15,522 nucleotides of DNA, from contig CAILKC010000569.1 of the NCBI GenBank assembly GCA_903834675.1, positions 1 to 15,522 of the forward strand. The letters run 5' to 3'. The position numbers and the translations under genes are program-made. Below the pieces are notes generated by a model. The model worked only from the letters and a program-made list of their open reading frames with translations. It was not told the DNA's origin and did no database searches. Origin of the DNA: an uncultured Victivallales bacterium (GTDB lineage Bacteria > Verrucomicrobiota > Lentisphaeria > Oligosphaerales > JAFGRS01). Below are positions 6,568-13,506 of this stretch, piece by piece (the stretch's first letter is position 1; every line of letters begins with the position of its first letter).

Positions 6568-7560
6568 TTAGCGGCCGCCGTCGCCCGGTGGCGCGGGAGG
6601 AACGGCCTTTGGCGCCGACTCCTTGGCGGCAGGGAGTTCGCCCGCCGCAGCCTCCACGGGCCGCTTGACCGCGCCATCCGGGGCGCCCCCCCCGGCCGGC
6701 GGGAGCTGGACATCGACCCCTTCCTGCGCCACGCTCCCGCCAACCACTTTCAGGTAGCCTGTGGCTTGGGTCAGGCGGGGGCCGTACTGGTCGGGCTTGT
6801 AGTAGCGCCGCTGGCGCAGTCGGATCCCGGCGTCCGAAAGCCCGTAAACAGCATAGAGGAAGAGACGCGATTGCACCTGGACCAGGACGTGAATATCGCT
6901 GGCCGCGTCGGCGTCCATCTGCGGCTGTGAACCCGATATCTGGGGGCCCAGTCGGACGGTGCCCAAAACCGCGTCGTCAGTCTCGGCACGCAAGCAGTAC
7001 AACCACCCTTCCCCGTCGTGGAAGAGCAGCAGCGACGCGGCCAGGGCTTTGATGTTCGCTCCCCCGTCCACCTGGGGCAGGCCGAGGTTACGCGTGACCA
7101 CGGGAACGCCTTCGCGCACATCGATGCTGACGGGTTCCGAGCGGAAGTCGCTGGGCAGACGTTGGTGACCCATCTGCGCCGTGACCACGTAGGAACCCTC
7201 GGCGCGCAGATCGAAGAAATGGTTGAGATTCAGGGCGATCTCACGGCTCTCTCCAGCGCCGAGGATGAGGTCTGCGACCGGATTCATGCCGCGGCCCGTC
7301 GGCCGCATCTCCTGGCCCTGCGTACGTTCGACGATGAAGCGCAGATAGCCCCGGTTGGCGCCCTCGTCATCGCCAAAGATCAAGGTGTTGCCACTGTAGT
7401 TGCGCAACTGCACCGTGATCGCCACGGGCTCATAGCGCAGGTAGTGCTTACGATCGGTCTTGAGGGAGACACTGACCTGCGCTTGGGCGAGGGATACCAC
7501 CCAGGCTACGAGAGTGAAGAGAAGCAGACGGGGGAACCTGGAAGCGGGGCGCGGTAGCAT
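6568..7560 (-). CDS. Exported protein of unknown function, possible Ig-like N-terminal domain
   Basis: This is a 330-residue protein. The N-terminus is a classical signal peptide: basic start, hydrophobic core LLLFTLVAWVV (12-22) and a likely signal peptidase I cut after AQA (25-27). The first 100 or so mature residues (VSVSLKTDRKHYLRYEPVAITVQ onward) read like the beta-rich Ig/macroglobulin-type domains that open many bacterial surface proteins. The C-terminal 45 residues or so are Ala/Pro/Gly-rich and probably disordered. I do not recognise a named family or catalytic residues. The start is the ATG at 7560: it lies 2 nt after the stop of the GT9 gene, whose last codons contain the GGAG ribosome site, so translation is probably coupled. 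Context suggests an envelope role alongside the kinase and glycosyltransferase. Confidence 0.85.
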   Translation of the reverse strand: MLPRPASRFPRLLLFTLVAWVVSLAQAQVSVSLKTDRKHYLRYEPVAITVQLRNYSGNTLIFGDDEGANRGYLRFIVERTQGQEMRPTGRGMNPVADLILGAGESREIALNLNHFFDLRAEGSYVVTAQMGHQRLPSDFRSEPVSIDVREGVPVVTRNLGLPQVDGGANIKALAASLLLFHDGEGWLYCLRAETDDAVLGTVRLGPQISGSQPQMDADAASDIHVLVQVQSRLFLYAVYGLSDAGIRLRQRRYYKPDQYGPRLTQATGYLKVVGGSVAQEGVDVQLPPAGGGAPDGAVKRPVEAAAGELPAAKESAPKAVPPAPPGDGGR

Positions 7561-7562
7561 GG

Positions 7563-8645
7563 TCACATCTCCTCGTCCAGGCAGACGACCGTCGTGCGGC
7601 GGTGACGCTCGCGGGCCCCCGCCAGCGCGGCCACGACCGCGGCCACGACCCGGTCGGTAGAAATGCCATCGGAACACGGCCGGTTCGCCTGCGGGCATTC
7701 ACGCGAGAAGCACGGTTTCAGATCGCAAGTGGTCCTGAAGACGGCGTGAATGCCGCCGTGAGGCCCGGTGAGTTCTGGGTCCGTGGCGCCGAAAAACGCG
7801 ACCGTAGGAACCGCGAGAGCGGCGGCGATGTGCATGGGTCCGCTGTCGTTGGTCAGGAGCGCATCGGAGCAGCGCAGCAGTTCCACCAGGGTGCCGAGGT
7901 CGGTCATGCCGACCAGGCTGACGGGACGGCAATGCACGCAGGCCTGGATGACCGCCTCGGCGGCCCGAGCTTCTTCCGGGGTGCCCAGAACCCAGCAGCG
8001 CAGGTCGGGCTGAGCCCGTTGGAGCTGATCGAGGGCTGCCGCGAAGAAGCGGGGGGGCCAACGCTTGCTGGGCCAGCGTGCTCCCGGCGCGACCGCCAGA
8101 ACGGGAGCCTCGCCGTCGAGCTGGTACTGCCGCAGCAGTCGCCGCGCCTCCTTGACGCTGTCGTGCGGTCGCTCCAACTCGGGCATGCTGGCGGCGGCGG
8201 CAATCCCGAGGGCGGACTGGACCAGAAAGACGTTGCGATCAAGAGCGTGGTGCAAATTGGCTGGACAGGAAATGCGTTCGGTGTAGAACAGACCCGCGCC
8301 TTCGCGCGCATTCTGGAAGCCGACGCGGCGTGGCGCGCCACTGGCGAAAGCGATGAGTCCACTGCGCAAGAGGCCCTGGAAGTCGATGGCCAGGTCGAAC
8401 CGGTGCTGGCGCAATTCCGCCAGGAAGGCGAAGACCTCATGCCAGCGGTGGATACGGGCCCAGCGTCCGCGCCGGAAGGGAATGACCTCATCGACGCCGG
8501 CGTAGAGCGAGACGAACCCCGTGAGGGCATCGTTGACAACCCAGACGATCTGGGCCTCGGGATCGTGCTGCCGGAGCAGATGCACCGCGGGCAGCGTATG
8601 CACAATGTCGCCGAGGCTGCTGGGTTTGACGATGAGGATGTTCAC
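7563..8645 (-). CDS. Glycosyltransferase family 9 (lipopolysaccharide heptosyltransferase-like)
   Basis: This is a 360-residue GT-B fold enzyme beginning with the canonical family start MNILIVKPSSLGDIVHTLPA. Asp13 is in the position of the WaaC catalytic base. The C-terminal sugar-nucleotide domain has APGARWPSKRWP (186-197), LTNDSGPMHIAAALAVPTVAFFG (265-287) and TDP (288-290). Cysteines at 307, 312, 317 and 324 match a cluster seen near the C-terminus of many GT9 proteins. The family adds ADP-activated heptose, or related sugars, to the inner lipopolysaccharide core at the cytoplasmic face; the exact donor and acceptor are inferred from family only. The start codon is GTG at 8645, supported by the family N-terminus although no clear ribosome site precedes it. 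It lies 60 nt after the phosphoesterase gene and 2 nt before the exported-protein gene. Confidence 0.92.
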   Translation of the reverse strand: MNILIVKPSSLGDIVHTLPAVHLLRQHDPEAQIVWVVNDALTGFVSLYAGVDEVIPFRRGRWARIHRWHEVFAFLAELRQHRFDLAIDFQGLLRSGLIAFASGAPRRVGFQNAREGAGLFYTERISCPANLHHALDRNVFLVQSALGIAAAASMPELERPHDSVKEARRLLRQYQLDGEAPVLAVAPGARWPSKRWPPRFFAAALDQLQRAQPDLRCWVLGTPEEARAAEAVIQACVHCRPVSLVGMTDLGTLVELLRCSDALLTNDSGPMHIAAALAVPTVAFFGATDPELTGPHGGIHAVFRTTCDLKPCFSRECPQANRPCSDGISTDRVVAAVVAALAGARERHRRTTVVCLDEEM

Positions 8646-8705
8646 ACAGGTACATCAGACGTACGGGCGGTGGACCGGCCGAACCTCGGACTCGCGCTGC
8701 GGCTG

Positions 8706-9434
8706 TCAGCGGCCCACGGCGAGCCGTTGCGCCAAGCGGTCGGGCAGGCCAGCCGCAAGGATCTTGCTCTGGGCCATCGGGATGTCGTACTCGACCCGGT
8801 GCAACTGCACCAAGTGGTCGTCGGGCGCGTAGGTCACGAAGGCCGCCCGCGGGTCACCGTCGCGGGGTTGACCGACGCTGCCGACATTGATGAGGTACTT
8901 GTGGTTCGACTGGACCCGGACCTCGTCGTAACGTCCGCCGGCGACCGTGCCGTACTTCTCGAAAGCGAGAGGCACATGGGTGTGGCCAAAGAAACAGATC
9001 TGCGTAAACTGGTAACCGAGACAGACCTCGGCGCTGTACTTATCGAACACATAGCCCCACATATGGGGCATGTCGAGAGTGGCGTGGACGAGGGTAATGC
9101 GAGCGCCCATGGTCTGCCGGAAGGGCAATCCGGCCATCCAGACGCGCTGTTCTTCGCTGAGCTGGTGGCGGGTCCACTCGATGGCGCGGGCGGCCTGGGG
9201 GTTGAAGCCCACCAACTCCATCTCCGAGCTGGCCTGCTCGTCGTGGTTGCCTTTGGTGATCACTTCGCAGTTGAGCAGGCGCATGATCTCCAGGCATTCG
9301 CGGGGATTGGCGTTGTAGCCGACGATATCGCCAATGCACAAATAGCCATCCACACCGAGTTCCCGGGCCTTCTCGAGGACTGCGGTCAGCGCTTCCAAGT
9401 TCGCGTGAATGTCCCCCAGAACGGCGTATTTCAT
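8706..9434 (-). CDS. Calcineurin-like metallophosphoesterase (YfcE/MJ0936 type)
   Basis: This is a 242-residue protein with the full metal-binding set of the superfamily: D8-x-H10 (GDIH), GD (35-36), GNHDE (62-66), His117 in LVHATL, and GHTH (150-153). It resembles small cytoplasmic phosphoesterases whose hallmark is GDIVGY followed by NP-x-E. Substrates of such enzymes vary (phosphodiesters, nucleotides, phosphoproteins), so none can be assigned. The frame is open upstream to 9566, but the ATG at 9434 begins directly with the first strand and motif of the fold and is the likely start. It sits 88 nt after the DUF2851 gene and 60 nt before the GT9 gene, on the same strand. A role opposite the kinase further downstream is possible but only by proximity. 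Confidence 0.93.
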   Translation of the reverse strand: MKYAVLGDIHANLEALTAVLEKARELGVDGYLCIGDIVGYNANPRECLEIMRLLNCEVITKGNHDEQASSEMELVGFNPQAARAIEWTRHQLSEEQRVWMAGLPFRQTMGARITLVHATLDMPHMWGYVFDKYSAEVCLGYQFTQICFFGHTHVPLAFEKYGTVAGGRYDEVRVQSNHKYLINVGSVGQPRDGDPRAAFVTYAPDDHLVQLHRVEYDIPMAQSKILAAGLPDRLAQRLAVGR

Positions 9435-9522
9435 CTCGTCATCCAGGTACGCTATCGGTGCCGACCGGGAAATCGGGGCAGATCCAGATAATCGCACACT
9501 GTATGCTCGCGACCGGCGCGGG

Positions 9523-10989
9523 TCAAACCGTAGCCTCGTGGGTGAAGGGACAATGGCTACAGTCATTGCTCAACGCCAGGCAGAAGCAACGGTAGAGTTC
9601 CATCAGTCCCTGCTGGTCGGCGGCGCCGTGGACGACGCTGCGCAAGCGGCTGGGGGGGACCAGGAAACGGTGGGCCGCCTCTTGGATGACGCGGTTGTCC
9701 TGGAGGCGCGGCATCTCGAGAAAAGCGCTGCGGGCCAGCCGTGAGAGCGGTTCATTGCCGACGCGGGCAGCCAGGGCATTGAGGAGGGGCAGGAGGACAT
9801 TGGCGAGGATGTCGTCGGCTCGGGCCTTCCCGATGAGTCGAGCCGACCGGCGCAGGCGAACGGTGCAGTCCTTGACCGAGTCCCAGGGACTGGCAACGTC
9901 AAGCTGAGCCCGCAGGTCCGCGAGCAGGTCGGCGGGCGTGGGTTGCCTGGCGGCGGCCGCGAGAAGCCAGCCTTCGGGATCGAGGGCCGAGGTGCGCAGC
10001 CAGGCGATGCCGGCGGCAAGGCGCCGGTGTGGGCTGTTGAAGGGCCGGGCACTGCCGCGCTGCCAGGAGAGTCCGAGCACCACGCCACCCGCGGCCCACC
10101 AGCGGTCCCAGAGGTCGCGGACGCGCTCGTTCCATTCGGGCAGCACGGCCGCGGTGCTGGGGTCAGGGAGCAGTCCCGCGGCGCCGAAGAGGATGGCTTC
10201 GCGCGCCGGGTGGTCAGGCAGTTGGCGCAGGCGTTGCAGGGGGACCTGGCGAGCCAGGGCACGGAAGGGGACACGGTTGGCCTTGTATCCGAGCGCCTCG
10301 AAGAGGGCCTCGTAGGCGGCCTGGGCCGGGCCTACGGCCACGGCGTGACGCTGGAGCCGCAGGGTCTTGTCCTCGAAGCGTGCCAGGGCCGCGGTGCGCA
10401 GGAGGCGCTGAACGGTGGCGTCGTCGGTCATGGCCCAGCGCATGGCGCAGACGCCGGGAGAGACCTGGCGGGCATAGGGGTACACCGTTGCCTGGAGCTC
10501 CTCGAAGAGGTCACGGAGGGGCGCCTCGAGGTGGGCGCGCAGTTCAAGGCAGGGGAGCGCGGGGCTGGCATGGCGGTCTCCCGCCTGCCAGACCACGTGC
10601 AGGATGACCTCGGCATACGCGGGATTCTGTTCGTGACCGTGGCGAAACCAGTCCGCGGCGCGGCCATGGACCTCCACGGCGCCGCGACACAGCCTGCCGC
10701 CAATGCGCACGACGGCGTTGCGGAAATCGGGGCCGCCCTCGACGTTCCAGGTTCCGGGACTGATAACCTCGACCAGTTGGGCATCGACCGTACGCAGGAT
10801 GGGCGTCAGGCGTTGCTCGTTCCAGAGTATCTGCAAAAACCGCTCACTGCATTGACACTCCTCGCCCGCGTCACTATTTTCACAGAGATCGGCCTGAGTG
10901 CAGGCGCCGCGGACTTTCTGGCGCAGGGGTTCGTACCAGTCCCTGACGCGGCACAGCAGGGCATCCACGGAGAGGTTGGCGGTGCTCAT
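9523..10989 (-). CDS. DUF2851 family protein
   Basis: This is a 488-residue protein, somewhat longer than the usual family size. The N-terminal half has the family signature: ILWNEQRLTPILRTVDAQLV (54-73), SPGTWNVEGGPDFRNA (77-92), GAVEVHGRAADWFRHGH (103-119) and AYAEVILHVVW (124-134). The conserved acidic/His residues hint at a metal-dependent fold, but no activity has been shown to my knowledge. A Cys-rich stretch near the N-terminus (C30, C36, C45, C47) and a C-terminal cluster (C468, C470, C477, C480, then P) could bind metal or an Fe-S cluster. GAGGG stands 8 nt before the ATG at 10989, which decides the start although the frame runs on to 11307 through the promoter and the divergent HtrA gene. 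It is the first gene of the minus-strand block. Confidence 0.88.
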   Translation of the reverse strand: MSTANLSVDALLCRVRDWYEPLRQKVRGACTQADLCENSDAGEECQCSERFLQILWNEQRLTPILRTVDAQLVEVISPGTWNVEGGPDFRNAVVRIGGRLCRGAVEVHGRAADWFRHGHEQNPAYAEVILHVVWQAGDRHASPALPCLELRAHLEAPLRDLFEELQATVYPYARQVSPGVCAMRWAMTDDATVQRLLRTAALARFEDKTLRLQRHAVAVGPAQAAYEALFEALGYKANRVPFRALARQVPLQRLRQLPDHPAREAILFGAAGLLPDPSTAAVLPEWNERVRDLWDRWWAAGGVVLGLSWQRGSARPFNSPHRRLAAGIAWLRTSALDPEGWLLAAAARQPTPADLLADLRAQLDVASPWDSVKDCTVRLRRSARLIGKARADDILANVLLPLLNALAARVGNEPLSRLARSAFLEMPRLQDNRVIQEAAHRFLVPPSRLRSVVHGAADQQGLMELYRCFCLALSNDCSHCPFTHEATV

Positions 10990-11054
10990 GTCGCAGCCCT
11001 CGTGAGTTCTCGGTTGCACTACTTTAAGTAAGCATAAAAGATTAAGAATGTCAA
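10990..11054. promoter_or_regulatory. Divergent promoter region between DUF2851 and htrA genes
   Basis: The gap contains a conspicuously AT-rich stretch (11019-11048) in otherwise GC-rich DNA. On the minus strand a perfect TTGACA (complement of 11049-11054) lies inside the first codons of the protease gene; its -10 partner near 11025-11031 is weak. On the plus strand TTGCAC (11014-11019) is followed after 15 bp by TAAAAG (11035-11040), which would start transcription at or next to the ATG at 11048. Exact boxes are uncertain; the divergent arrangement is clear. Confidence 0.45.
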
Positions 11055-12418
11055 GGGGCGTAACAAGGTTTTTCCTGGTGGTGGCGGCGTGGTGCAGTGG
11101 CCCTGGGGTTGGGTTTGGCCGCGAGGCGTCGGCGCTGCGGCGCACGCCGGTGGTGGAGGCGGTAGAGGCGGCGATGCCGAGTGTGGTGAACATCAGTACG
11201 CAGACGGTGATCCGGGTAGCGGATCCCTTCGCGGTGGAGTTTGAGCGCTTCTTTGCGTTGCAGTTCGACCGGCTGGCGGAGTCGACCTCGGTGGGGAGCG
11301 GCATCATTGTGGATAGTCATGGTTTGATCTTGACGAACTACCACGTGGTGCAGCGTGCCTCCAACGTGATGGTGCGTCTGCTGGACGGGGACCAGTTCCC
11401 GGCGGCGCCGATCGCCTACGACGTGGACAGCGACCTGTGCCTGCTGCAGCTCACGGGGGATCTTTCGGGCGAGAGTCTGGTGGCGATCGCCTTCGCTCTG
11501 CCTGACGACCTGCTGCTGGGCGAGACGGTGGTGACGGTGGGCAATCCCTTCGGCCTGGAGAACAGCGTCTCGACCGGCGTGTTGAGCGCCCGCAACCGTA
11601 GTTACCGGGATGGCGAGGTGGCCTTCAATGACATCCTGCAGACGGATGCGGCCATCAACCCGGGCAACAGCGGCGGGCCGCTGGTCAACCTGGACGGGGA
11701 GTTGATCGGGATGAACGTGGCCATCCGCAGGGACGCCGAAGGGATCGGTTTCGCCATTCCGTTGCACCGGATCGAGACGGTGCTGGCGTCCTGGCTGGCG
11801 CCGCCGCGGTTCTCGAGCGGGTACTGCGGTTTCAGCTTTGAGACCGCCATGACGGCGGCGGGCCCGACCGTGCGGGTGACGCAGGTGTGGGATGACAGCC
11901 CGGCGGCGCGGGCCGGCCTGCAGGTGGGGGACGTCATTGTGGCGGTCAACGGTGAGCGGACAGCGCGGGCGCTGGACGTGGGTCGGCGCCTGTGGCGGCT
12001 GACCACCGGCGCGGTGGCACGCCTTGAACGGGCCGATGGCCGGACGCTGCATGTGCCCGTGGAGGAGATGTCCGCCGCAGTGCTCGTACGACAGCGGCTG
12101 GGGATTCGGGTTCAGCCGCTGAATCCGGGATTAAGACGCGCCTTGGGCCTGCCTGAGAACATGCAGGGGCTGGCGATCACCGAGGTCTTTCCGGACAGCG
12201 AGTTCGCCAAGCGCAAGGTACGCTGGGGAGACATGGTGCGCCGGGGAGACATCCTGGCGCAGGCGGCCGGCCTGGAGACGGTCTCGATTGACGCCTTGGG
12301 GCGCGCGCTGGCCAAGACGCGGAGCGGCTCGCGCCTCCCGCTGGTCCTGATTGCCGTGGATACGATCCGCAACCAGGTACGGAGTTCGTACATTCGGATC
12401 GACGTGACCCTGAACTAG
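11048..12418 (+). CDS. htrA: HtrA/DegP-like trypsin-fold serine protease with PDZ domains
   Basis: This is a 456-residue protein. A signal peptide (about 1-24) sends it to the periplasm or anchors it at the membrane. The protease domain (about 35-250) holds the complete triad: His99 in LTNYHVV, Asp129 in DVDSDLCLL and Ser208 in INPGNSGGPL. PDZ1 (about 260-340) has SPAARAGLQVGDVIVAVNG. A second, more divergent PDZ-like region (about 350-455) has GLAITEVFPDSEFAKRKVRWGD. HtrA proteases degrade or refold damaged envelope proteins. No Shine-Dalgarno sequence precedes the ATG, only A-rich sequence, consistent with a leaderless or weakly initiated mRNA. A start further in would remove the signal peptide. 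It heads a three-gene plus-strand run, 24 nt before the FtsB-like gene. Confidence 0.95.
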   Translation: MSRGVTRFFLVVAAWCSGPGVGFGREASALRRTPVVEAVEAAMPSVVNISTQTVIRVADPFAVEFERFFALQFDRLAESTSVGSGIIVDSHGLILTNYHVVQRASNVMVRLLDGDQFPAAPIAYDVDSDLCLLQLTGDLSGESLVAIAFALPDDLLLGETVVTVGNPFGLENSVSTGVLSARNRSYRDGEVAFNDILQTDAAINPGNSGGPLVNLDGELIGMNVAIRRDAEGIGFAIPLHRIETVLASWLAPPRFSSGYCGFSFETAMTAAGPTVRVTQVWDDSPAARAGLQVGDVIVAVNGERTARALDVGRRLWRLTTGAVARLERADGRTLHVPVEEMSAAVLVRQRLGIRVQPLNPGLRRALGLPENMQGLAITEVFPDSEFAKRKVRWGDMVRRGDILAQAAGLETVSIDALGRALAKTRSGSRLPLVLIAVDTIRNQVRSSYIRIDVTLN

Positions 12419-12442
12419 TCCCGCTGGCCGGGAGTGAGCCCG

Positions 12443-12781
12443 ATGAAGACGCGCACCGCGCTGATGTCATGTGTGATGGTCGGTCTGGGACTGGTGGGTG
12501 TCGTTTGGCTGGGGCCGGTCTACCGGGAAACCCGTGCCACCCGAGAGTCCATCGGGCGCCTGCGGACCAGCCTCGAACGGCAGGCGCAAGAGATCGAGCG
12601 CCTGAATCGTGAACTGCGCGAACTGCGCACGGACTACCGGGCCATCGAACGCGTGGCGCGGGAGAAATTTGGGATGTGCCGTCCAGGGGAAGAGGTCTAT
12701 CACTTCGAGGAACCGTCGGCCGCGGGGAAGGATGCCGGGAAACCTGGCGAGGCGGCGGGCGGAGCAGGCAAGGCGCCCTGA
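12443..12781 (+). CDS. FtsB/DivIC-family septum formation initiator
   Basis: This is a 112-residue single-pass membrane protein. A transmembrane helix (about 6-25) is followed by a coiled coil (about 30-66, with repeated LERQAQEIERLNRELRELR-type heptads) and the family end motif VAREKFGMCRPGEEVYHF (71-88). The last 22 residues are low-complexity Gly/Ala/Lys. FtsB/DivIC pairs with FtsL/FtsQ in the divisome to activate septal wall synthesis. I chose ATG 12443, with GGGAG 9 nt upstream, over an in-frame GTG at 12434 that overlaps the ribosome site. It sits between the HtrA and fumarase-type genes rather than beside enolase, its common neighbour elsewhere. FtsB and DivIC cannot be told apart at this level. 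Confidence 0.85.
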   Translation: MKTRTALMSCVMVGLGLVGVVWLGPVYRETRATRESIGRLRTSLERQAQEIERLNRELRELRTDYRAIERVAREKFGMCRPGEEVYHFEEPSAAGKDAGKPGEAAGGAGKAP

Positions 12782-12819
12782 GCTGACGGGCGGGATCGGG
12801 GCTTGGCGCGGAGGCTGGC

Positions 12820-13410
12820 ATGGCGATGCCGAAACAACTTGTTCTACCTCTCGACGAGGCAACGGTGCGGCAGGTGGCCGTCGGCGAGCGGGTGGTGCTG
12901 ACGGGGACGATGTATACGGCCCGGGACGCGGTGCATCACTACCTGGCGGGAGGCGGTGCCAGCCCGTGCGACCTCCGCAACGCGGTGATCTACCACTGCG
13001 GACCGGTCGTCGTGCGCCAGGGCTCCGACTGGCGGGTGATCGCCGCGGGGCCGACGACCTCCAGCCGGGAGGAACCGTACATGGCCGCGCTGATCTCGCG
13101 CTACAGCATCCGGGCCGTGATCGGCAAGGGCGGCATGGGAGAAGCGACCCGCCAAGCCTGCCGCGAGGTGGGTTGCCTGTACCTGCACGCCGTGGGGGGC
13201 GCGGCCCAGGTGCTGGCCGACACGATCCGGGAAGTGCGCGGGGTGCATCTGCTGGAGCGCTTTGGCGCGCCCGAGGCGATGTGGGAACTACGGGTGGAGG
13301 AGTTCCCGGCGGTGGTGACCATGGATGCCCGCGGCGAGAGCCTGCACCACGACGTGCTGGCGCGCTCGCGCGCCGCGTTTGCCGCGCTGCTGGGGTCGCC
13401 GTCGGCGTGA
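12820..13410 (+). CDS. Class I fumarase / L-tartrate dehydratase beta-type subunit (FumA C-terminal domain family)
   Basis: This is a 196-residue protein matching the swivelling C-terminal domain of class I fumarases and the beta subunit of two-subunit hydro-lyases: VLTGTMYTARDAVHHYL (26-42), YHCGPVV (58-64), AGPTTSSREEPYM (76-88), VIGKGGM (104-110), HAVGGAA (127-133) and FPAVVTMDARGESLH (163-177). The family norm near the third motif is PTTSGRM; here it reads PTTSSRE. The [4Fe-4S]-bearing alpha subunit, needed for fumarate/malate or tartrate chemistry, is not in this window, and the gene just upstream is the division protein. The alpha subunit must be elsewhere or missing. GGAGG lies 5 nt before the ATG at 12820. 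Substrate specificity cannot be read from the beta subunit alone. Confidence 0.88.
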   Translation: MAMPKQLVLPLDEATVRQVAVGERVVLTGTMYTARDAVHHYLAGGGASPCDLRNAVIYHCGPVVVRQGSDWRVIAAGPTTSSREEPYMAALISRYSIRAVIGKGGMGEATRQACREVGCLYLHAVGGAAQVLADTIREVRGVHLLERFGAPEAMWELRVEEFPAVVTMDARGESLHHDVLARSRAAFAALLGSPSA

Positions 13411-13485
13411 GTGCCGACGGCCAGCGGCGCTGAGCTGAGGCTTCCGGCCTGATCGTCTCACCGAGCCCCGGCGTGACCAGGATTC

Positions 13486-13506
13486 GGCGCCTCACGGCGT
13501 GGCGCC
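13486..13506. terminator. Possible weak hairpin at the convergent 3' ends
   Basis: GGCGCC at 13486-13491 and again at 13501-13506 forms a 6-bp stem overlapping the last codons of the membrane glycosyltransferase gene. No T-run is present on either strand. The rest of 13411-13491 shows nothing clear. Confidence 0.25.

Noticed and set aside
4922..6571. 549-codon plus-strand frame opposite the kinase gene
   Set aside because: The kinase frame carries every family motif; the opposite frame has none and no ribosome site.
7602..9491. 629-codon plus-strand frame spanning the GT9 and phosphoesterase genes
   Set aside because: It runs antisense through two genes with complete motifs and across their intergenic gap, with no recognisable domain.
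9435..9522. Separate promoter for the phosphoesterase gene
   Set aside because: A TTATCT-like box is visible on the minus strand but no acceptable -35 box stands at the right distance; too weak to list.
4919..10989. Phage-defence island (kinase plus unknown genes)
   Set aside because: There is no nuclease, methylase, helicase or integrase. The neighbours are envelope and housekeeping genes, so defence is not supported.
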